64,000 nt of DNA, taken from positions 69,842,696 through 69,906,695 of the forward strand of contig CM060188.1 of the NCBI GenBank assembly GCA_030549335.1, written 5' to 3'. Below the pieces are notes generated by a model, which worked only from the letters and a program-made list of their open reading frames with translations, had not been told where the DNA came from and did no database searches. Position 1 is the stretch's first letter. Each line of letters starts with the position of its first letter. Made by a program: the position numbers and the translations under genes. This DNA is from Pontederia crassipes. Its lineage: Eukaryota > Streptophyta > Magnoliopsida > Commelinales > Pontederiaceae. Positions 34,441-47,238 of this stretch are shown here, one piece after another.

Positions 34441-36602
34441 GTCAAGCCATTTACTTAAATGATATTAGATGTAAATAAGGGCAACTTAAAAGACAAAAGA
34501 GAAAGGACATTATAACCGACACAGGTAAGTCGGCTCTTACAGGTATAACACTTATCCATTAGTTCCTTCACCTTCCCATTCAACTTTGGGGACCCTTAAA
34601 CTGAAAAACCAAAGAAGGAAGCAAGAGTGGAAAAAGAAGAGAATTCAACTTCAAATTCAAGAAATTTCTTGGGGGTTTTCATTTAGGTAAGTTGTCTACT
34701 CCTTTCCTATGAATTATCACTATGAAATTCAGATGAATATACTTTCTTCTAAGTCTCCAAAATCTCTTTGTGCTTCTATGTTCATGTTCTTATAGTGTGG
34801 ACCAAACCTTAGTTCACTTAAATAAAGTTTCATCTTTGCTAGACACCAAAATCCTTCCGAAAATTGTCAACATGATTTCGGTATCTTAGAGTTCTTAAAA
34901 AATTATGCAATTTCATAGGTTGAACCCTAATTAATTAAATCTACTTTCAATAGGCTCCGGAATCAAGTTAAATGGATTTGTATATGAAAAGTTATGGATA
35001 AATTATTCCGAGTCACCCTTTCTACTTTATGTGATGAATAGTTTAAATTGTAAATACTATGGTAATTTAAATACTTATCCTTAATAAATGAAATTTATAT
35101 CTTAAAAATGTTAAAGTCCTCTTTTTTATCCAAGTGGAATAACTTTTATAGACTATGTACAATGAAAGTTATGAGTTTTAGAACAAACATCATTTAGTAA
35201 ATTAGTCTGTCAGAATAGAAAAGTGAAAGGGAATTTTGAAATTTTCTAAGAACCATATATGAGCAATAAAATTATGAGATTTATATGGGTTAAATCTTGG
35301 GGAGTCTACTTTCATGAAAAATTGGAATTCCTTAACTATCATAAGTAGTTCAGAGGTTATAAATTTTACACCCAACACCATTCAATTTGTCAGCAAACTG
35401 GGAATGTGAAGAATATAATTGTATTGATGAAATTTGTAGAGCCCTTAAAAAATAAACCTTAAATGAAAAATTTCCAGAAGATTAGGCTTCATAAAGTCTA
35501 TTCTTATGCAAAATTAGAATTGTGTTAATATTACATATTTATTAATTATGTGTACTAAGGTGCATTAGAAGTAACCCATCATTGTTATACCTCATATTGT
35601 TCCTTTGAAATGTCATTTGACATGATTATATGTTCTATATGATCGAAAAGTGGGTGGATTATTTTTAATACAATTATATGATATGTGTTCTAAATTATAT
35701 GATATGCATGGTTGATGCATGAATTATGCATCTTATCTGCCATGCATTTGCATTTCTCTACTAAGATAATATTTCTTATGCAGGAAAGGTACACCATTTT
35801 CATGGAATGATATGATGTCCTACGGGATTATATGATGTCCTACCAGGATGATATATCTTTTGCAGAAAATGTATCCCATGATTTGGGATGACATGAAATC
35901 TTACGATATAATATGTTCCTATGACGAGTTGGTAATATGACACGTGCATTATGCATACGTGCATACATGATATGATATGATATGTGAAATGTCATATGAA
36001 ATGAAACAAATATGTGACATATTACATGATATGTTAAAAATGTTATTTCATTTATATTAGTTGATATAGTATCAACATGATAATTGTTCATAAGTAATAA
36101 GATGTTAGCTTGTTTCCTATAAGTTGTTTAAATGCTAAATCATTTTATCTAAATGGAATAGGTGGTAAAACATGGGTAATGAGTTTTCAACTTATTGAGT
36201 TGTTGTTTGCTCATAATATTATTTTAACACTTTTCATATCAGTAGACCAACCATGTGGTCGTGCTTGAAAATCCCTTATCGGATTATACTCACTTTTGAA
36301 GATAGAAGATAGATATGAGACTCAGTCTCTAGTTTTCGTTTTGTGGGGATGTATGACTCCTCTTAATGTGTTATATGGTATGAAAAAGCTAAATATTTCA
36401 AAAGTCTTTTAGAATGTATAAGTTTGAATTAACGTGTGTACTTACTCTAAGATCAAATATAAGTGTGTTGAGAACAATAGTGTGATAATTTTATTCCACA
36501 TGTTTCTATATATCAATATGACGCTTTCGCCATAAGAATTTGATCAATCGTATTATGTCGCGGCTTGCATATTAGACCAAGGTTTAAATCAGAGTCGTGA
36601 CA
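34441..36602 (+). mobile_element. Gypsy-type LTR, plus orientation
   Basis: The right end AAATCAGAGTCGTGACA (36602) is the mirror of the TGTCACGAC...GATTT edge at 20274. The U3/leader junction is at about 34510-34700 (ATTATAAC then a purine-rich leader and GGTAAGTTG). TGAGTTGTTGTTTGCTCAT lies near 36200 and a short tandem array at 35780-35925. The left edge is unknown and set by analogy. It is probably a solo LTR, since no coding follows in phase. Confidence 0.5.
35780..35925. repeat. Minisatellite with ATGATGTCCTAC core
   Basis: ATGATATGATGTCCTACGGG, ATATGATGTCCTACCAGG and later ATGACATGAAATCTTACG form three or more imperfect units. Confidence 0.7.
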
Positions 36603-38584
36603 TATAGTCATGATGTTAGGGATAATAACGGAAAAATAACTTAAAAAATAATCAATAAAAATAAGAAGAATATGGAAATTACAAAATTGCTTTATGCTAA
36701 AAAGTTAGTACTTATAAGAAATAAAATAAAACAATATAAACATGAAAATAATAGAATTCAAATAGTTAGTAATTTATAAAAAGTTAATGAAGAAATGTAT
36801 TTATATATTATTATTCTTTTATTAGGACAAAAAATATAATAGAATATAAAGAGTCATCATGTGATTTATGATAATTTAATCATGTTGTTATAAATTAATA
36901 ATGAGAATGCCAAGTGTTGATATCAAATATAAAATGCAATTAATTATCGAAATCAAATGCTAGAAGCACACCTTCAGTTGAATGTTCAAATGGTATCACC
37001 TCTTCAAACTACATCTACAAATGTAACTCCACTTAAATTTCAACAGCCAAAGGAACGATTTTGAACCAAAGATTGTGGTGCAAAACATGATAGACTAGCA
37101 AACGAGCAATATAAGATGATGAAGTAGATGTCTAAAAAGGTGAAAAGACTTCAAACACAATCAAGAATGTTACTGGTTCAATTATAATGAGCTACATTTT
37201 AGAATATGTCATTACAAATAGTGAAGTGTCTGAATCATATAGCCCCGCCTAAAGAGAAATCTAACAAGCTGATAATGGAGCAGTTAATTAAGCAATAGGA
37301 AACACAAAATGAATCAATGAAGAAATTATTTGATAAAGTTGAAGGCAAATAAAAGAACAAATTGTCCAACAAGCCTACTCTTTACATTTGACACATTTTT
37401 TTGGATAGGTTGAACCTAAGCCCAAGGAAGAAAGTAGAAGACAAATTAAAAGATATGAACCATATGCAACTGAACCTTTCACTATAGCACAATTTGGAGA
37501 AACTAAAGAGATTCAAATCTGGAAATGAAAAGAAGACTGAAAAGAAGGTTGTAGCTCAATACATAAAAACTATTCCAAATGAGAAGTGCAGTTGAATTTA
37601 AAGCAATAAATTAGGAAAGTCTAGCAACCGAGACTAATTCCACAACTGCCTCCACCTGTCAAAAAGATGAAGACACTTTCTACACAAATCTACAAAAGAC
37701 CCTATTGTCATCCCACAAAGATGCTAGATAAAGACTGCACATACGAAATACAAAAATCAGAAGTTGAAAAAAATTGTTCTACTATTGAAGATTCAAGATC
37801 AAGTAACACTTCTAAAAAGACAAATTGGGAAATGATTGCTGAAACAAAATGGAGATCATGGAAATTTTGAAATTTCATATCAAGAGAAAGAATTTATAAA
37901 GATAGAGCACTCATTTTAGGCTAATATTTCACCTCGAAGTATAGCAGCCACCCATCAAGCTTTTCATGCATAACTTAAAACACCTAAAGTTTGCCTTGAA
38001 AATAACAACTTCCATAAAGATATTCAAGTTGAAGATGGAAATTAATCATTCAACGGAAGGTCCAAGCTACTTTTGAAGAAGTTGAAGATTGATTGGACCA
38101 ATCTCTTCAGAATCAAACATGGCCCAAGAACATTCGTATTTGATAGAGAAAAGATGTCCAAATATGTTGGATATCAATCGAAGACCTGTGAGTTTAAGAG
38201 CCATTAAGTCCAATCTAGAATTATAAATAATGGCGCTTGTTGCGAGGAAATCCAACCTAATAAATCTATTTTATGTTTCTTAGTTTTCATAGGAATCAAG
38301 CAACCCCAATTAATTATTAGGGAGACACACACTTCTGTTGAAACTACCACAACTATTGGACCTGCCCGCATATATAGTGATATCCCAAATTGCACACCCT
38401 CCTGCTTTTTAATTTTAATAACTTTTACTTATTGTGAAAACCTAACAAGTGATCTAATAATTTTTATTTACATTTCATAAAGATGTGTTGAAGCCACTAA
38501 AGGAAAAACTAGAGGATCGTCTAGATGCCCTCATTTCGGCACATCCCCCATCTGATAACTTAGTATCTCTTAACTTAACCAACA

Positions 38585-38614
38585 TTGAGGACAGTGTTGA
38601 ATTTAACTTTGGAG
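38585..38614 (+). other. Internal PPT-like motif
   Basis: TTGAGGACAGTGTTGAATTT then AACTTTGGAGC, parallel to the motif at 15517-15550. Confidence 0.5.
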
Positions 38615-39610
38615 CATCGAATGATATTTCCTCTAAATTCAATTGTCATTATCTCTTATAATAAATACGATTATTGCTAATTTTCTGAATTTTTTTCATT
38701 TTTTTAAAATATATTTATTGTATCTTTCACAACCTAAACTTAACCATTTACTATATCATCAATCATCGATTAGGAAACATTATGTTTAACATTTTTTACC
38801 CTTTAGCCTACTGACTAGGTTATCTTGAACATTTTTAAAGTAAAACATAATAACATAAATGATCTTAGTCTAATATCAAAGCATATGAGATGTAGGATGA
38901 CCTTCCACATAATCCCATCTAGGATATTACAATTGCACCTATTTGCATGATGCTAAACTATGATTTGTTGTAGTGTAATAATAGTAAGTTGCATAGTTTA
39001 CATGCTCCCACATATGCACTTCTCTATATTTTCGCTCATTCATTAATAAAGGTTACAAGCGTCTCACCCGAGTATTTTAGGAAGAAAAGTGGAGAAGGTT
39101 GTGAGTAGTTTCTTGTTTCTCTTTCAATTGAATAACTACATCTCTATCCTTTCAGTTGGGGGAGACAAGACTATGCCATATATGGCATCACATCCAAGCT
39201 TAGTACTCTCAAAAGAAAGGCGAGACTATGCCCAGAAGTCTTCTTTTTTCTTTTTTAACTCCCCAATACACAATTGAAGAAGAGCCCACAACAACAACAA
39301 AATTGAAAAAACATAAGAGAAAGAAAAAAAGGGGTGAAGGTAAGTGTTCCCTACACGTACAAATCATCTTTTAGTGTTAACGCAAGTTGAGGATAGTGCA
39401 TATTCTTGGGGGAAGGTTATGTGAATGTTTAGCCTACAGGTGGTCTCACTTGGTGCCCGTGGGGACACATGCTTAAGCCAGGGGTTAAGAAGCCTTAAAC
39501 GAGTAAATCATGTTCAGATAGAATAAGACTAAGGCTGAGGAGACATAGTGTCATGTATAATTTGGTCATAGGAACTTGAAAACTTTCGACCATAAGTTCT
39601 TAATGTTTTT

Positions 39611-39645
39611 TTGAGGACAAGCAAAAGCTTAAGTTTGGAGAAGTT
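39611..39645 (+). other. Polypurine tract before an LTR
   Basis: TTGAGGACAAGCAAAAGCTT then AAGTTTGGAGAAGTT, followed by TGATGAG. It closely parallels 16461-16496. Confidence 0.65.
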
Positions 39646-40770
39646 TGATGAGAAAAAAACTATGTATATTTTTTACTTATGTTCATCATGCATTCATTTT
39701 TCATGCTCGAATGTATTCCTTATCTCCAAAATGAACCCTTTATGATTTTTTCACATTAACTTTGTGGAAAAGCAACATTTCATATTACTGGGATTGCATT
39801 ACTAAATTATTTTTCATGTAAAATTATAGTCGCTAACCCTTGGGGGCATGCAAGAAGATGCCACAACCTACATACTCAGATGGATTTAAAGAAGGCACCA
39901 CATAGGGGCATCCGAATAGAAGTGCCATCATCTGGACACTTAGGCAAATTCAAGAGAAGGAAGTCAGTTCAAAGCAAGCAACAATATGATGGAGACACCT
40001 ATCCATATAATTCCATTGCACTAGAAGAAGGAAGCTTCTTTTAACATATTATGGGCAGACGTGGATAAAAGAGTATGTGAACAAATGGATAAGTGGCAAG
40101 CTTGAATCCCAGTATAAAGTAAAGAGTGAGATAGCCAAAGGAATGAGTTTCAGGATTCCACGTGGCATATTTCTTTGACTGGAAAAGTGAGCAAAACAAG
40201 GCAAAAGAGCAGGTAGATGAGAACCTTAAGGCTATAAATGGACATGAAGGCTACCAAAGAAGAGGACTTTCCATATGAAATCCCCCAATCAAAAACTCAT
40301 TCCATCATGTAGCTTGAAGGAGGCTGAAGGGGGAGGTTGCGACAACAGGATCCCTTCTTTTCTTTTCTTTTCCTTTTCTTATTTTCTTGTTTCTTTATGT
40401 GTAGCTAAACTAGTCAGCTAGATAGGCGATTTGTGGTGAACACTATGTTGCTAAACTTATCTTTTCAAATTTTCTGAAATTATCATTTACATTCTATCTC
40501 ATGTTTAGTGTTTCATTGTTCGTGTGTTTAATGTTTCATTGTTGATTTTGGCTTTATGATGTTGTCTTTGATTGTCAGATGTATTTTTATTGATTGGTTG
40601 ATCATTTATGCCTTGGTCCAGGAGGGTGACATATTCCTCAACTCAAGCTTCAAGGTGAAGAAGTGAGAAGCTTGAGTTTTATTCATTCACCAAGGCACAA
40701 TGAGTTCAGTTCACAACCTTCGGCAAAGGTGATTTCCATAATGCTCTGAGACTCACGTGACTTTTATGTG
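39646..40770 (+). mobile_element. Athila-type 3' LTR, right end not found
   Basis: It starts TGATG after the PPT and has GCTATAAATG at 40231-40240 as a probable TATA box. No GCATCA-like end was found, so the right limit is arbitrary and the LTR may be truncated. Confidence 0.5.
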
Positions 40771-41159
40771 CTCAGAGTTGTCTCAAAGACGCTACACAAT
40801 CTTCTATAAAATATTTTTATAGAATATAAATCATAAATGCAGAAAACTTTTTCAATAATAATAGGTAATAATCCATAATATTCAAAATAATTAAAATATT
40901 AAGAAGCTCACAATTCTAATAAATTAAAAAATAATAAAAAATAGACAACTTGATCTAGAATATGTACAACATCTAAGCATCTACAGAACCACCATCTATA
41001 GCTCTCTAACTTGTACGGATCCAGGTACAGAAAAAAATCCATGAGCATAAAAATACTCAGTATGTAGAGTCTATATGCTCAAGAAGGTATGATCAATACA
41101 ATAATCAATTAATAATATAATAATTTATCAATATGATATTTATTTAAACCATTCTGGAG
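40771..41159 (-). other. Possible truncated LTR of the decayed gypsy element
   Basis: The text CATGAGCATAAAAATACTCA (41,041-41,060) is of the kind found in gypsy LTRs here, and it sits where the 3' LTR of the next element should be. Edges were not found. Confidence 0.3.
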
Positions 41160-43790
41160 AATCATTTCTTTTTACCCTGTAATGTGTCCAAGCCATCTTT
41201 ACCGTAACATCTTGTTCCTTTAGTACTTTGCATGGTATTCGAATCTCAATGGGTGGTTTTGCATATGTCAGATCCTCATTTTGATTTGATTCTCTCAACC
41301 TCACTATGTTAGCCTACTATTTTTGTCTCATGAAGACTGTCTTCAACATTTCCAGATGAGACAAATTTTTGTCATTATTCTTTCATTTATTTCTTTTTGT
41401 GACAAGAATTACTATGCATCAACTTCGCTCCAACCGATAGGTGAGCGACATGATCTACCATATATACATGGCTACGAAGGTGCCATGCCTTATGTCGAAG
41501 TGGTGACTGTTGCCACATACTAACTCTGCCAGTGGGAGCTGAATGTTCGAACTATCACTCCATTCCAATGTACAAGCCCGTAACATATTTTTTTAAGGTC
41601 TGAATTGTCCATTTAGACTACTCATCCATCTATGGATGGAAGGCGGCGTAGAAGTTCAACTACATCATAAATGCTCTATAGATGCTCCATTAGAATTGGG
41701 TTGTGCACTAGTCCGACGTAATGGATATCAATACTCCATGTAGTTGGATAACCTCCTTAAAAAATGAATGTTCATGAGGCTTTTGGTGGACTAACCTTTC
41801 TCTAATGGGTATGACTTTTGAAGGTGAAAATCACAACTGTCCATTTCATATCATGCATCACATTTTTTTCAATTGCTTTGATGTGTGGGCTAGTCCCTTT
41901 CCATGTGTCGGCTGCGCTGTTGTAGATGGCATAACCTTCTTGGCCTGAAGACATCGTTAGGATAGACATCGTCGTCAATCTCTTCTCCAATTTTTGAAAA
42001 TTGTATTAGTGTTTCTCAGCCATTCAAATTTGACGTCTTTCTTAGTGAGGTTTTTCATCGGTGACACCATATTGTAGCAATATGATGTGACTCTCTAATA
42101 ATATCCTGTAAATCTAAGGAAGCATTTGCTCTTCAACACATTTTTTGGTTGAACTCATTTGGTTATAACTTCCATCTTTTGCAAAATCCACTAATATAAC
42201 ATCTATGCTGATGATATGCTCGAGTAACATTATCTCGTCCTGCCAAAATTTGTACTTCGAGACTTTGGCATATACTTCTTCCTCTTGATATTTGCAATAC
42301 GATATGTTGCATGTTCCTCTGGGCTTGACGAATATATTAGAATGCCATTGATCTTGGGTTAACCAATGTAGTAGCAAGTATACTATCATTTTCCAACATA
42401 CTTTGATGTTGTCATTCCCCCATACCAATTTACACTCCATCATTTTTGTTATCGAGCTTCGGTGCTCGATATTTGTGGCAAATTATAGCCACCAGCTAAT
42501 CGATAACCTCCTTAGAAATATTGTTATATGGATGCTTCCACTAAACACTCCACTTTTCAATGGCTGATCCTTCATTTTTTATGGAAAGTAAACTTTGAAT
42601 CATATCCATTCCATATAACACATGCTATTTGGATAGTATGTAATATCCAAAGTCTAATTGAAGTGGATATTATAATTTAGACTTGATTAAGCTTCAAGCT
42701 GTGTGTGTCCTAACATATCAATCTATTTAGGTGATTCTTGTGCCTTCCTTGAAGACCTATTATTTTGTTATTGCAGAGGTTCGACGCGCCTTAGTTCATC
42801 GCAATCTCTTACGAAGTGACCCATCTTGCCACAATTTAGGCATGCTCTTGTCTTCTAGTAGTATTCACCTAGATGTATTGTAGGTGGTTGCTTGATTCTC
42901 TATGTGATCGAGGCTCGTTTTGTGTTGGATATGGCCTTGTTGGGTTGTAGTTTTCTTGACGTCGCTTCTCTCTTCTTTCGTGTCTTCTATCTTTACTCCA
43001 AATACGATTCTGATCATTATCAATATGCCCCTTATTCGGTTGGATTGCGTTTGTTGCGTCATTATTTTCAAGCATAATAGTGAACTCTTCCGCAACTTGA
43101 AGGGTCTGATAGTTACAACATTTTATCCTTCCTCAGATGTTCGGCTTGAGACCTTTCATCCATTGCTTAACATGATTTCTTTTTTATAGTCGTCGAGTAA
43201 CATACTTTTCTAGCTTTAAGAACTCAATCGTGTAATCCTTAACTATCATGGCACCTTATTGTAGATCGTGGTACTCCTTTCATTTCCTCGCCTTCCGAGA
43301 AATGGGTAAATAGTGATCTTTAAATATCTTTTTAAATTTTCTCCAAAGAATCACATCCTTCCTAGAGAATGTGTCAGTTTTTGTTATTTTCCACCAATGC
43401 CTAACGTCATCCGTCAAACGCCTCGTAGCGCATATAGTCTTGCAATGCTCATCACAGTCTATCTTGGTTAGAGTCTGTTTAATTTCCTTTAGCCACCTAT
43501 AGGCTTCATTATCTTTTCAATCATCGTGAGGTGAAACGTCATGACTCTTTGTATTGCTATATTCTGTGTACTCTGAAAGGGAACCATGTGGTGATGATTC
43601 GTGTCTAGATTGTTCCTCTTGATATCTATTAACCCATTCATTATTTACTCGTGGACCTTGGGCTGCTTGGTCATCCTCTTGTTCACTTCAGGAGTGGACT
43701 CGTTGATATCCACTTATCGATCCACGATAAGATCGATGAGAGGCCATCAACTTGGGAGGCATCTATGCCCATCCAACAATAAAAAATACA
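41160..43790 (-). pseudogene. Strongly decayed Ty3/gypsy gag-pol
   Basis: On the minus strand, right to left: gag about 43790-43080 (RLTDDVRHWWKI, WRKFKKIFKDHYLP, GLKPNIRGRIK); zinc knuckle CLNCGKMGHFVRDC at about 42800-42846; RT C-terminal region about 42110-42300 (KYKFWQDEIMLLEHIIS); RNase H start about 41880-41990 (KRLTTMSILTMSSGQEGYAIY); integrase core end about 41400-41680 (HPSIDG and GRSCRSPIGWSEV); chromodomain-like tail about 41165-41330 (DLTYAKPPIEI, VKMAWTHYRV). The order and orientation are those of gypsy pol. Every domain is interrupted by stops and frame changes, and large parts of RT and protease are lost. It is clearly older than the neighbour at 45285. Confidence 0.8.
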
Positions 43791-45279
43791 ATTCAATAAG
43801 TAGTCAATAACAATGTCACAATGAAAAATTTACTTGACCCTACTGGATGGTTGCAATGGTTGCTCGTGACAGTGATAGCTAAGAAGTGCCTCTCCTTAGG
43901 CTAGACTCTAAGTATGTGAAAGTCAAGTGAGTCTCGGGGTGTTACACCCGCCTGAGAGGGTGTTCATAGTCTCTAGCTAAGGCATTCGAATTGAGCCGTT
44001 GGGTCGGTGCAAGGATACGCTGAGGAATCATCATTTGCCAAAGTTCAACGAGGGGAAAGCACTCGTACTTTCCCTTGTTTTCTGATTTCAAGAGATGATC
44101 TTCCATCGTCGAAACCTCAACCATTCATCTTGACACCGACATCTTCCGCCCAAGAGAGAACTCTATTCTCAATCACTACATGCGTTTCAAGAGGTGGGGC
44201 AACGTTGTGTCTAAGGGGGTGTCGGTGGTCGATTCCACGGTGACACTGAGAGGTGGACTCGAAGTACCCCAAGGTCATTTGCTTTGCTGAATTCTTCTTT
44301 ATGAGTATCCCAACGTCCTATCCTCACGAAAGCATGGCAATTATTCTCAGTGATGACCTCATGTATGTAAGTCCAACAATTAATGAGCACGAGAGTGACC
44401 TGGCCGTTGGATGCCATCCACCACTAGAGTGGAAATGTTCGTGCATGGGCGCATCGGCTGTTACTTTATGAGTTTTGTTTCGGTTTAAGAAATAAAAGTC
44501 CTGAAACAATTTTCTTAGGTCCTAGTGTTTATTTACTCTAATCTTTGTCCATGCTTATAGAAACCCCTAAAAATTAGTGTACTTTATACAATTTCTAATT
44601 TAGTAGTATTTCAATTTCTCGTTTCAAATGACTTTTTAGACTTTTACTTTCCTTCTAAATGGTTGAGCTTTTTAGCTTTGTCCCTATGAATCACCCCTTA
44701 AGTACTACATTTTCTATTGTGAGCTTGCAGCTTCATCGTGTGTGCTAAAAATTTATAAATTTTAAAGCTTATTCAAAATTTTCTGCCAAGTGGGGGCATC
44801 TTGTGACTTAAGGGCAACTCGATCCCAGTCGCCACTATTCTACATCATTTTTACAATCTTTCACCATACACACATGCATGCAAATCATGACACATCATCT
44901 CCTCCATCCCCTTGTCCAATGAAAGACATATCCATGTTCAAATAGACCCAAGGGGAGGGAGGAGGCTCCCATTTGGCCGAAAGTGGCCATTGAGGGGTGG
45001 AGAATTGTGCAAGTGATCGAAAAGAGTGACTAGGTGGAACGATGGATGGGAAAGATGAAGATGGATGAGCCAAAGGTTTTGCCTAGCAGTCATGGGATTC
45101 TGCATAATCCCAATAAGTCACTAGCAAGCGAGTCCATATCAGTTTGGCAGTTGCACTCCGTGATAAAAAATGAAAGTCATTCCTTATAAGAGAAGGGTTT
45201 TTTTTATAGCTTATCCAAACTTGCACCCTTGTGTATTTATTGGCCGAATCTTAGAAGTTTATGTAGAAGAATCTAAAGT
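43791..45279. other. Unassigned sequence between retroelements
   Basis: A fairly GC-balanced region at 43990-44470 has short open frames on both strands, and I recognise no family. The rest is non-coding by eye. Some of the last ~200 bp may be the 3' continuation of the LINE at 54105-57350, since the gypsy element at 45285 splits that locus. Confidence 0.4.
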
Positions 45280-45284
45280 TTAAC
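45280..45284. other. Target-site duplication TTAAC, left
   Basis: TTAAC before the left LTR equals TTAAC at 54100-54104 after the right LTR. Confidence 0.9.
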
Positions 45285-47197
45285 TGTAACACCCCAAATC
45301 GACCAACGCCATGTGGCGAGGATCTATTCGAAGGCGCTACGAAAATACTATGACATTGACTTAACTTGACCAAATCTCAAATAAAAACAAATGCCATGCC
45401 AATAATAAGAACAATGAAGGAAAGATAGAAATATCATAAAAGAGAAAGTCCTAAATTATTACAAAGTCCATAATGACCATAAGGTCTGAATTACATCAAG
45501 TTCATAATGCGAAAATAAAGACAAAGACGATTAGGCCCTCTCTTGGTTCATGTGCATTAGCATCGCTGGTCGTGGCACACAATCTCAACACCATCACTGA
45601 CCTGGCCCTGTGGAAATCAACACAGGGGAGGAGGTCCTCCCGTAAGCTATACAGCCTAGTAGGGATTCATAAGTGTATAATGCATAACAATAATTAGCAA
45701 TTGACAGAATCAGTAATCACTTGCAATAAAATCAGATTTGAAGGCATAGGATCATTCACTTGAGATATTGATGGATACAAGAAATAGAGATCATGGATCA
45801 ATCTTGTAATCATAAAAGAGTTCAGAGATCATGGTGGATCAATAATCATGCTTTGTTCATCATGTTCATGTTACTTGTTCATGCTCTTTGTACTCTTACT
45901 TTCACTTTGCATTAGTGCCTTTTCTTGCCTTTACCTGGGGGATTTTACGCCAGAGCTGAGCTCTGACCACCACATGCATAAGGGAGCGACCCTACACATG
46001 CATAAGCTCTGACCACCACTCCCATAAACATTTTCATGCCTTGCTTAGTTAATCACTTGTCATATTGTCATACTTGCATATCATGATAGGATTGGATCAT
46101 ATGATAGATAAAGATAAGATCAAGGATTCATTCTCATAACATTCCAGTCAGTAAAGAGTAACTCAATACAAGCATAAGAAGGGTATAAATCAAACCAACA
46201 ATCAATTAGAAATCAATATGCAATCTGACAGATATCGGTCGACCGGTCCTCTCTGGGCGGTCGACCATTTCTCGAACACCGATCGATCGATATCTTTGGA
46301 TCGGTCGACCGGTTGGTCCTTACAGAACACAGTGAACAAGTTCTACATACCGGTCGACCGATATCTCTGGATCGGTCGACCGATTGCACTTAGACTAAAT
46401 AGGAGCTTCGATCGACCGATCGGCCGAATGATACAAGGCTATGGAGAGTGATCGGTTGACCGGTTTCCAAAGATCGGTCGACCGATAACCTCATCACCGG
46501 TCGACCGATATACAGGATCGGTCGATCGGAATGCATACAAAATAAAAACCGAACAGAATGAAAATAATGACAATTTTCAATCCAGATTTGCAATCAAGGC
46601 ATTCAATCAAACATTTATGCATGAAGAACTACTACAGAATATTTCTACAGTCATAAGAATCATAGAACATGCATCAAACACAATAAGGGCAATCAATCAT
46701 TCCATTTCATGCTCCTCATCAATTAAGAACACTATTCATGTAAGAACCCTAATTCTAATCAATTGATAATCATGTTATACAGGGGATTTCGGTATCACCC
46801 ACCTTATTTCGTAATTGATCCTAGCTTGAGCTTTCCTCTTCACCAAAAGTCACTTCTCCTTAGTGTTCTCCACCTAGATAGCATTCCCATGGAAAGGAGA
46901 AATGATGGATGAACATAGAACTCAAAGGTTGCAGAATTGAAGATGAACTTAGCTACAAAACCTTGCTGGAGTGCTCCTTTCTTGCTGGATGAATGGCCTT
47001 AGGGAGGAAGAGAGAGGAGTGAGGGTGGAAAATGAGTGGATAAGGGTGAGTTATTGCTTTTATAGTCTAATCTATGGGCTTATCATACTAATGGGCTCCT
47101 TAATTGGGCTATTGTGTTGGTCTTTTCAATTGGGTTTCATTTTCTATTTCTTTTGTTTTATTTATATTTGTTTTTTTTAATTGGGTTGGGTATTACA
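45285..47197 (-). repeat. 3' LTR of the gypsy element
   Basis: Starts TGTAACACCCC and ends GGGTATTACA on the plus strand. TATA (sense ACTATAAAAG) is at 47057-47066. The palindrome cluster is at 46236-46529. A short patch at 45961-45980 differs from the partner LTR. Confidence 0.95.
46236..46529. repeat. CGGTCGACCG palindrome cluster, left LTR
   Basis: Exact 10-mers are at 46236, 46302, 46351, 46373, 46475 and 46498, with CGGTCGACCA at 46258 and one- or two-base variants near 46280, 46410, 46452 and 46519. Neighbours such as 46351/46373 and 46475/46498 are 22-23 bp apart. Confidence 0.9.
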
Positions 47198-47200
47198 TTA

Positions 47201-47212
47201 TTACCCCCTTAA
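47201..47212 (-). other. Polypurine tract of the gypsy element
   Basis: The minus strand reads TTAAGGGGGTAA directly before the 3' LTR. Confidence 0.85.
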
Positions 47213-47238
47213 AAGAAAATTTATCCTCGAATTTTGCA

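Larger units (their letters stand above)
36603..39645 (+). pseudogene. Decayed internal region of an Athila/Tat-type element
   Basis: No domain is legible. Lysine-rich broken frames run from about 36960 to 38600. The assignment rests on two PPT-like motifs (38585-38614 and 39611-39645) about 1 kb apart, before a TGATG LTR start, exactly as at 15517, 16461 and 16497. Confidence 0.4.

Noticed and set aside
34791..36607. TATAG at 34791-34795 and 36603-36607 as a 5-bp target duplication bounding an LTR starting TGTGGACC
   Set aside because: The TATA/leader-like text lies upstream of 34791, so the LTR should begin earlier. A 5-bp match over this span can occur by chance.
43936..43952. CGGGGTGTTACACCC as an LTR end
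   Set aside because: It resembles an LTR 3' edge (GGTGTTACA), but no LTR of the needed orientation precedes it.
45473..45697. A 74-codon frame found identically at 45473 and 52372
   Set aside because: Both lie at the same place in the two LTRs. Identity reflects LTR duplication, and coding is not supported.
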